Shown here piece by piece: positions 56,983 through 64,000 of a DNA stretch of 64,000 bases. This stretch comes from Anodontia alba (Eukaryota > Mollusca > Bivalvia > Lucinida > Lucinidae). Each line of letters begins with the position of its first letter. Position 1 is the stretch's first letter. The position numbers and the translations under genes are program-made. The notes beneath the pieces were generated by a model. It had not been told where the DNA came from, ran no database searches, and saw only the letters and a list, made by a program, of their open reading frames with translations. Location of the stretch: the NCBI GenBank assembly GCA_964016985.1, contig OZ024830.1, positions 20,360,387 to 20,424,386 on the forward strand, given 5' to 3'.

Positions 56983-57685
56983 TATTTTCTTGGCAGCCGC
57001 AGCACGTGCAAAGTGACACGGGAAAAATGGGCCAGCCTGGATAAAAGTGCTTGTCACATGAAAAGGAATGTAGGAAGATTCAGGTGACCACCACCCTTAA
57101 TCCAAAACTAAAACTGGGCGATTAGAAATCATCCGAGGCTTTGGGCCAAACACGTCGCATGCCTTGCGCATTGGGACTACCAGCTGTTGTTCGGCCATAC
57201 CCTTTGATACTCCGCAGCTGAAACATAAAAAAAAATTAGTCGCAGGGTTGGTTGTCGGAAGCATTTTATGTAAGTGGATATTGCAGTCTGATCCTGCTGC
57301 CGCCAGCACTAGTTAACGAGGGTAAGTATTATAATCGCAGTTGTAACAATTTTTGTACGATTATCGTTGTGTGAGAGAATGATCTGAGTGGTCAAACTTA
57401 CCTGTACAGAACAATCTGTCGCCACTCGCAAATACTCGCAAACACTCCGAATATCATGGGTACACTGAGGTCCGCTGAATGTCCTCGGAATATCGAGCGC
57501 ATAACTTCGAGTAAATTTTTTTCACTCGGAATGGTTTACTCCAAACCACTCGGCGGAAAATCGCGGATTGTAAAATTGGTCCGCGAAATGAAAAAAAAAA
57601 TTGGTTCTTTTACCTGAGCCGTACTGTAGTCAACCACCTAAACCCCATCAAATTTAGCCTGTGTCTGGCAAAGGGGCAATTGCTT

Positions 57686-57960
57686 ACAGTAAAACCTCAA
57701 TGGCTCGAACACCAATGGCTCGTTTACCACGGCTAATTCGAACTCGTTTTCAGTCCCTACGAAATTCTTCCGATAACATCAGAAAACAAATATTTGGGAA
57801 ATTTTCTTATTTTATGATGAAACTGTATGTTGTGTGTACTCATTAGAATTGCCTCTATGAGGCAATTCTAATGAGTACACTCAATATACCATTATTGTAT
57901 AGAAGATGGAAAAGATTTCCCTAAATTATCGCCATTTGCTTCCTGTGTCTGGCAAAGCAG
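57686..57960. mobile_element. pogo-like MITE with family-C core
   Basis: ACAGTAAAACCTCAATGGCT left. The core TACTCATTAGAATTGCCTCT..GAGGCAATTCTAATGAGTAC matches that of 11529-11895. The right end is missing. Confidence 0.7.
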
Positions 57961-58547
57961 CAACTGCTTATTTCTAAGCCTACTCACTGTCAAGGGAAAC
58001 TGTACCTTACACTACCCCTTACCAACCATGCTGACCATTTCTGTAAAGTTTCATGCTGTACAAACTTGGACTGATGAGCTATCAACCCCATTACCAACCA
58101 ACAAACCCACCAATCAATAGGATGACTCCTACATACCCCTCCCAAACCTAATTTGCAAGGGTATAAATGCTTAACACAGACGTTTAGTTATAGAAGGACA
58201 AACAGACAAACTAACAGAATAACAACAGCTCTATAGCCCTCAAATACTAATTAAACAAAGCTTGTGTGCTTATTTGTACTGTCCTATTTCATAAGCTATT
58301 GAATAAGGATATATTTATTAGCTCCATTTAATAAATATTTTTTTTTTTTTATTTCTCAACTAAAGCATATACTTTGACTAAACAGAATAGTGTGGCAATT
58401 CTAATAAGTACATGTTTTTTTTTTTTGTTTGTTTTTTTGTTTGTTTTTCTCAGTAATACTGCATTTATCCTAAATACGGAAACACATTAACGCTTTACTA
58501 AACTTGTCCTAAAATTTGAACAACACTTTTATGCTACCTTTTGATAT

Positions 58548-58888
58548 ACAGTGAACCCTCGTTATAACAACAGCATTTGTTCCCAAAGATGTTGCCATTA
58601 AAATGGATTTGCTGTTGTAAAGAATCCTTAATGGATAGAATGATATATAAGAAAGACCTTCTTTACTCTTATTTCCTCATAGAATATATGTTTTGGATAT
58701 TTGTTAGAATCGCCTCAGAGATTCTAACAAATATCCAAAACATGTTGCTTGTTGTTTTAATGCAGTATTCTTGCATAATGTCTCATTAACTGTCACCTCT
58801 TGAGCTAAAGTTTCAGGACATTCAAATTGTCATTTTAACAAGTTTTGTCGTTGTATCGAGTGTCGGTAATAAGAGGGTTGACTGTACC
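58548..58888. mobile_element. pogo-like MITE with CATGTT hairpin
   Basis: ACAGTGAACCCTCGTTATAA left, AATAAGAGGGTTGACTGTAC right. Centre ATATGTTTTGGATATTTGTT..AACAAATATCCAAAACATG. Confidence 0.8.
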
Positions 58889-58901
58889 TCAAAAAATTTA
58901 T

Positions 58902-59116
58902 CTTAACCCTTGTCCTGCTGAACCCGGATATACCCTCCCTTTGCAAACAGTGTAGATCCCAATCAGTTGGCTTCTGAAGAAGAAGCCAACTGATCTGGAT
59001 CTGCACTGTTAGTCATTTAGTATGTGAATTTGTATCACCTGTATTAAGTAATCTGATTGGCTGACAGTTAGAAGTGGGTGTGGCATCTTAATTTATTCAG
59101 TAGGACCAGGGTTAAA
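58902..59116 (+). mobile_element. family-B MITE
   Basis: Complete. TTAACCCTTGTCCTGCTGAA and AGTAGGACCAGGGTTAA. Confidence 0.9.
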
Positions 59117-59124
59117 GTTTGAAA

Positions 59125-59280
59125 ACCTATTCTACTAATTAACTGTTGGTGAGCCTAAAACTGCTGGATCAGTGGCAAACAGAGTAGACCCTGATCAATC
59201 ATCACATTTTGCAGCATCTATCTGGATCTACACTGTATACTCAGGCCTTTCAATCACAATACTTAGGGTAAATACAGTTT
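59125..59280 (+). mobile_element. partial family-F element
   Basis: TGTTGGTGAGCCTAAAACTG, GCAAACAGAGTAGACCCTGA, right end CACAATACTTAGGGTAAATA. Confidence 0.65.
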
Positions 59281-59494
59281 AATGTCCCATCTAGGGTTAT
59301 GAAAGAACCTATTCATTATGAATTTGTTTATTTTTCAAATGTAAGATTTTATGTTGTTGGTAATTTGTCATTAAATGCAGATCAATCAAGTTTGTTCAAA
59401 TATGGCTCTGGCTGGCTTTCTTCAGAACACTGTTTTATTTTCATTTCCCATCATAAAAACTGTTTTCTTCAAACAGTCTGCAGAAAATTCAAGC

Positions 59495-59815
59495 CTTAGC
59501 ATGCTGGGTAAAAATTTCAGCAGACGACATTTCGAAACATGTTTTCTTACTTTTCCCAGAAACAGGCTTTGACAATTCATGCAAATTGTCTCCACAATTT
59601 GCATGAAAAGTCAAAGCCTATTTTCTGGGAAAATAGAAAACTATTCCAAAATGTCATCTGCTGAAAGTAATATCCAGCATGCTTATTTAGCATTAACCCA
59701 TTGTAGTCGGGAGACCTGTAAAAGGGTAACTGGCGAACAGTGCAGACCCAGATCAGATGCCGCAGAACGCTGCATCTGATCAGGGTCTCCACTATTTGCA
59801 AATAATTTAGCCATA
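59495..59815. mobile_element. family-D MITE and a free AAACAGTG-type hairpin
   Basis: Family D at 59497-59690 with TTAGCATGCTGGGTAAAAAT left. The hairpin at 59725-59800 reads CAGACCCAGATCAGATGCCG..GCATCTGATCAGGGTCTCCA. Confidence 0.7.
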
Positions 59816-59991
59816 TTTCTCCAGGAATATCTAAATTTCATAGCCGGACATACTTAAAACAGAAATTGGACTCTTCCAATATATAGTGTGGAAGAGTCTA
59901 TTCAGTATACAAGGGGTAATAGTCTGCAGAAAATTTGTTCAATAGTATCAAAACCACTTATCCTTTCCGATGTCAATAATTTAAGGATGTC

Positions 59992-60245
59992 CAGGGCCCA
60001 GTTGTTCAAAGCTAACGACGTCGTTAGTTAACGATTCGTTAAAATTTACATCGAGTGATACGCAAATATGCTGAAATTTTTTGCTGAAAAAATGTGAGTA
60101 GCTTTTGCAGTGCATAAGCAAAAGCTACTCACATTTTTTCAGCAAAAAAATTCAGAATATTGTATATTGAATACGCTGAAACAGTTAACGAAATGACCCT
60201 TAACGAGCTCGTTAAGCTAATGACGCTTTGAACAACTGGGCCCAG
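59992..60245. mobile_element. family-A MITE
   Basis: Complete. The hairpin loop has gained ATAAGC. Confidence 0.9.
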
Positions 60246-60441
60246 GCTGTTTTTTTAAGACAACTTTATTGTCCCGATTTAGTTCCTAAAAAAAGTTTCA
60301 CTAATAATCCGATTTTTCACTTTCTTGTTCTGATTTTCCGATCACCTGATCTTGTTCACTCCTGTGACTGGTAGATTAGGGCTTACAAAACTGTCATCAA
60401 AGAATATTACATATGCCTACAGCTGTAGAAAAGAGGGATAT

Positions 60442-60675
60442 CAGGGCCCAGTTGTTCAAAACTAACGATGTCGTTAGTTAACATATCGTTAAAACTTTGA
60501 TCATTAAATATAACATATACACTAATATTTTTGCTGAAAAAATGTGAGTAGCTTTTGCATTTGCATTTTTCAGCAAAAATACCTATGAATCAGATATTGT
60601 ATTTACTAGAACAGTTAACATTTTGACCACTAATGAGCTCGTTAAGCTAACAATGCTTTGAACAACTGGGTCAAG
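60442..60675. mobile_element. family-A MITE, right hairpin arm shortened
   Basis: CAGGGCCCAGTTGTTCAAAA left, TTTGAACAACTGGGTCA right. It shares the TCATTAAATATRRCATATAC variant with 17282 and 22936, a second subfamily. Confidence 0.85.
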
Positions 60676-61125
60676 GTAAATATTTTTCTTATTCCTCCAT
60701 GAAAACATATACAATGTTCAAGGGTGGAAGCATACGTCATTTCAAACAGTGAAAAAGACTATATATTTTTGCGAAAATGGCTCTTTCAAATCGGTTAGAC
60801 GTTTTTATTATTATCTTTGATGTTTAGATGAAAATAAGGACAAACTCAGCGTATGCAACAAGGATAAATGTACTTATATTTGCAGATTTGATGAACCACC
60901 ATATTACATATCATCGTTGAGAACACCCAAGCAAAATATTTCGATAATCTTATAAGAAATTGTACGTGAGTGTTCTCAACACTGACAATACGCTCAAGCA
61001 TCAAGTTTGACAACATAAATTTCTTGTTACATATGCTAAGCCCATCCTGGTTTTTGTCAGAAAAACGAACTAGCTAACGAGCGCAACTTACCACTTAAAC
61101 TGGCCCTTTTCGCAACAATCTATAT
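60676..61125. other. low-copy stretch with family-C remnant and an inverted repeat
   Basis: TTCTTATTCCTCCATGAAAA at 60687 is a lone family-C arm. GTTGAGAACACCCAAG.. and GAGTGTTCTCAAC (60918-60981) form a stem. No exon. Confidence 0.4.
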
Positions 61126-61460
61126 ACAGTTGACTCTCGTTATCTCAACCTCGCTTATCTCGAATAACCGCTTATCTCGAACTGAAAATCTGGTCCCTGC
61201 CTATACATGAAAACCTAACAACAGATGGAAAATATTGTAGAAAAGAGGAGAAATTGCTCCTAAGGAGCAATTTCTCCTCTTTTCCACAATATTTTCAATA
61301 TATCTCTAACTTCAAAAGTCCAATTACCTATCAGTTTGTTAAATGTGGTTAATCAATTTCTTTTTTCCTCAATTCTGCAAACCTGATATGTCGAACTACG
61401 GATATCTCGAAGTATTTCAGAGAGTCCCTTGGAATTCGAGATAACGAGAGTCGACTGTAG
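61125..61460. mobile_element. family-G pogo-like MITE
   Basis: TACAGTTGACTCTCGTTATC left and GATAACGAGAGTCGACTGTA right. Near-perfect central stem GGAGAAATTGCTCCTAAGGA / GCAATTTCTCCTC. Confidence 0.9.
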
Positions 61461-61719
61461 TCTCTTTCACTGTTATATATGACGTAGGTTATACCCCTTG
61501 ACATCAGAGTTAAGGTGCTTCTGTTGAGTACCCACAATATATGATTACAATACTTTTTGGTTGAAAAAAAAAGGATCTCATCTGGAACTAAGAGATTGTG
61601 CACAGCTCCAGATAAGCTTTATTTTTTATTATTATTTTTTTTTTTTTTCTCAATACTTTTAAGTCTAATCTGGGGCTATGATATCAAAAGGAAATCCTCC
61701 TTGAACTATAGTCCATAGG

Positions 61720-61890
61720 TCTAGATAAGAGTGATATCAGGTAAATATTTTTCTGATTTCTCCACAAAACATATGTTGTGGGTACTCATTAGAAGCCCCT
61801 CGCTGAGGGGCTTCTAATGAGTACCCACAACGTGGTTTTGTGGAGAAAAAAGAAAAATATCAATACTTTTGGATTGAAAAAAAGCATCTT
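61720..61890. mobile_element. family-C element, near consensus
   Basis: GTACTCATTAGAAGCCCCTC and GAGGGGCTTCTAATGAGTAC meet at GCT, with full outer arms CTGATTTCTCCACAAAACAT / TTTTGTGGAGAAAAAAG. Confidence 0.88.
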
Positions 61891-63358
61891 ATCAAGACCT
61901 AAGACAATAACAATACTTTCCTGATGCAAGGCATGTCACACCAGGGAGTACTGAAATTTGAAAGCCTGGGATTCCCAAGTTACATCATGATCAGTAGGCA
62001 TATATCCAAGCATTTGTTATGATTTTTATAATAAATAACATTTGTTTGGGTTTCAGTTTAACCTCACTATCAACAATCTTTCAGTGATGTTGTGACAAAG
62101 CCTGGATCTGTTGGTGGGAACTGATGCTGGTTTGTAGTGCTTGCTGCCTTGCTGAGTTTCATTCGACATGGTCACATCATACAGCACCATTGCTATTAGG
62201 CGATCGGTACATGGAGTGAAAAATATGACTTAATACGACCTTTCTACACAAATGTACACCACACCTTAAATTGAAGCCCTATATGTGTGCTTTCAGATGA
62301 GGTATGATGTAGGCTTCTGGGGTGGTGCAGATGCCTGAAAAAGGTACCTTATGTACAGTACCTGGAATTCTATATTGCTATTTTATACCTGAGCTTTGAA
62401 GCCATCTGTTACAATAATGTTATTTGTTTCTCTTACATGGAGTTATATAAAAGTATACAAACATAATTTCTACCATTTTAATGAAATTTAAAACTACATA
62501 TGTCGTTGCACGGAAAAAGGTACCATTTTTACATAAAAAGTGCATTTTTCATTAGTGCAGTATATAGTTTGTTACCATTTAATTGTATTGAAGACAGTTT
62601 CTACATGTTAAATATCAAACAATTAACCTTTTATTATTTGGTAATTAATAAGGCATGTTGTGGGCATCAATGGTGGTAATAATGCCATAAAAAAGGTACC
62701 TTATGCACAGAATCCAAAATATCCACTGCACAAACATTACAGTTAGTTTTAGATTATAGTATGAATCCTGACCATCTAAATAGAACACTTGATTAGTGAG
62801 TTAGCAAATACAACTAAATTTACTTAAAACTATCAAAATAAAAGGATCAAACCAATGAAATATGTGAAATAAGATAAGTTACTGTCAGGTAAAAAGGTGC
62901 CTTTTCAGATACCATATAGATGTTTTTTAGTAAGAATGTCATATGTATACAATAATTAAGCTATCATAATAAACCAGTTTCAATTGAAGAGGTTTAACTT
63001 CTTTCATTGAAAGAAAATAAAAACAACAAAAAAGAACAATGATACAAAAGACATCTATCAGTGGTCTAAAATAGCTTTTTCTAACAGGTTGTGAGCTGAC
63101 ATTTGCAACATGTGTATACCCAGTCACTTGCAACCGCATGCCATCTTTCAAATGGGCCGCTCTGTAAATCCTGCATCAATATGTTCTAAAATTAACCTTT
63201 TGTAACCTGCAATATTCTTTTAGCCATCGTTCACCTTATATGATGTGTGAAAGGTGGTTATGGCATTTGTCTTTTCCTTCACAAGGGCATATAATGGTGC
63301 ACGTTAGTTCATCTGACTGACATACGCAAAATTAAGTTCTCTTGATGAAATAATATCT
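61891..63358. other. non-coding stretch upstream of the window-edge remnant
   Basis: AAAAGGTACC-type phrases recur at about 62340, 62515, 62692 and 62890 (AAAAAGGTACCTTATG.., AAAAAGGTGCCTTTTC), a loose repeat of about 180 bp. No MITE families are recognised here. This may be part of the element that carries the 63359-64000 remnant, or its 3' flank. Confidence 0.4.
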
Positions 63359-64000
63359 TCAATAAAAAACTTCTTCAGATACTTCAATATCTTCAACCAA
63401 CATCTTATTCAGTTCATTTTGGCATTTGTCATCGCTTTGGCAAGGACAAATTTCAGTACACGTTAAACTATTAGTTCCTGATACATACTTGCTGGCGCAG
63501 ATGTTACAACCTCTGCAAGAACAAACAAGTTCTCTCAGTACCTCAGCACTGACTGAACCATCAAAAAAAAAAACAAAAAAAACAGTTAAAATGGTATTGT
63601 TTTCTACCTTCCATCCATGACCAACTGGAGAGGGAATGTTTGGCACAGACTGATGGGCATGTATCCACATTTTAGCTAGCCAAGATGCTCCGAGAAGATG
63701 TTGTTCAAAATTAGCTTCTGAAGGGGGCAGTTTTGAAAGTCATTGTTTCTATTGTAGTAGCTAATCTGAAACGCAGATAATTTAGACTACTATGATATTT
63801 TCCTGCTTTGTGTGTTGGTCATATCCCGGGGTCATATAGACTTGCAATTAACTTTCGTCCAGCACGGACAGCTCCCTGTTCATCACTGCCATACAACTCT
63901 GAGAGATCTGTAAACTTATCTATTCCTATTTCTTGAATCATTTTCAACACTGGCTTCTTTCCTATTCCAAACAGTGCTGAGGTAGAATCACAACCTGTAA
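63359..64000 (-). pseudogene. broken copy of a multicopy invertebrate Cys-rich protein family
   Basis: The minus strand entering from the right edge encodes TGCDSTSALFGIGKKPVL and continues to SLYDPGI. This is followed by an in-frame TGA (63819-63821) and then by more similar sequence (SSLNYLRFRLAT). The frame then shifts at about 63726-63735 to LPPSEANFEQHLLGASWLAK, MWIHAHQSVPNIPSPVGHGW and a C-terminal block with many Cys (LVCSCRGCNICAS, TCTEICPCQ). This peptide order matches a repeated family I recall from many cnidarian and mollusc genomes, of unknown function and probably carried by mobile elements. A poly-T run seems to have added Phe residues near 63565. With one stop, one frameshift and the homopolymer insertion, it is most likely dead. 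It continues beyond the window. Confidence 0.6.

Noticed and set aside
57097..57216. Possible exon on the minus strand after a strong TTTTTTTTATGTTTCAG acceptor
   Set aside because: No convincing donor, and none of the three frames resembles the ligase N-terminus or another protein I know.

Overview
This window is animal nuclear DNA and most likely comes from a bivalve mollusc. It is AT-rich, gene-poor and intron-rich, with no operons. It is saturated with short palindromic mobile elements (MITEs), tRNA-derived SINEs, and tandem-repeat elements with hairpin ends of the kind described in bivalves as pearl or Helitron-associated elements. A venerid clam is my best guess. The phylum is inferred from repeat style and from the protein, not from a database search.

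The one confident host gene lies on the minus strand. It is the ZNRF3/RNF43-type transmembrane E3 ubiquitin ligase, which lowers Wnt signalling by ubiquitinating Frizzled. Six coding exons with consensus splice sites and agreeing phases can be read from 34634 down to 13819. Two encode the second half of the protease-associated (PA) ectodomain, one the membrane helix, one is a 27-nt microexon for the basic juxtamembrane strip, one the RING-H2 finger, and one is a 2.27-kb terminal exon for a long Ser/Cys-rich tail. The first exon or exons (signal peptide and first half of the ectodomain) were not found. They probably lie beyond a very long first intron, which occupies much or all of 34635-64000.

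A second coding remnant at the right edge (63359-64000, minus strand) belongs to a multicopy invertebrate protein family of unknown function with a Cys-rich C-terminus. It is broken by an in-frame stop and a frameshift.

The rest is repeats. 1-2060 is a diverged tandem array. 3220-6230 is a hairpin-ended element carrying about 16 tandem units of about 166 bp. Similar elements lie at 12990-13765, 19382-20707, 25655-26757 and 37998-39190. At least eight palindromic MITE families recur throughout. Family A has GGGCCCAGTTGTTCAAA ends. Families B and E have TTAA targets and CCCTT ends, so are piggyBac-like. Family C has a TACTCATTAGAAG hairpin core. Family D has a TTTCATGCAAATTGTC core. Family F has a CAAACAGTGTAGACC core. 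Family G has TA targets and CAGTCGA ends, so is pogo-like. Family I has CCAGTCTCCAGTGA ends. Many are nested in one another. Hairpin cores appear to be exchanged between families with different ends, and one core has expanded into a 1.1-kb minisatellite (52155-53300). The region 53.7-57.7 kb is less packed with MITEs and contains more CpG-bearing sequence, but I could not find a defensible exon there.
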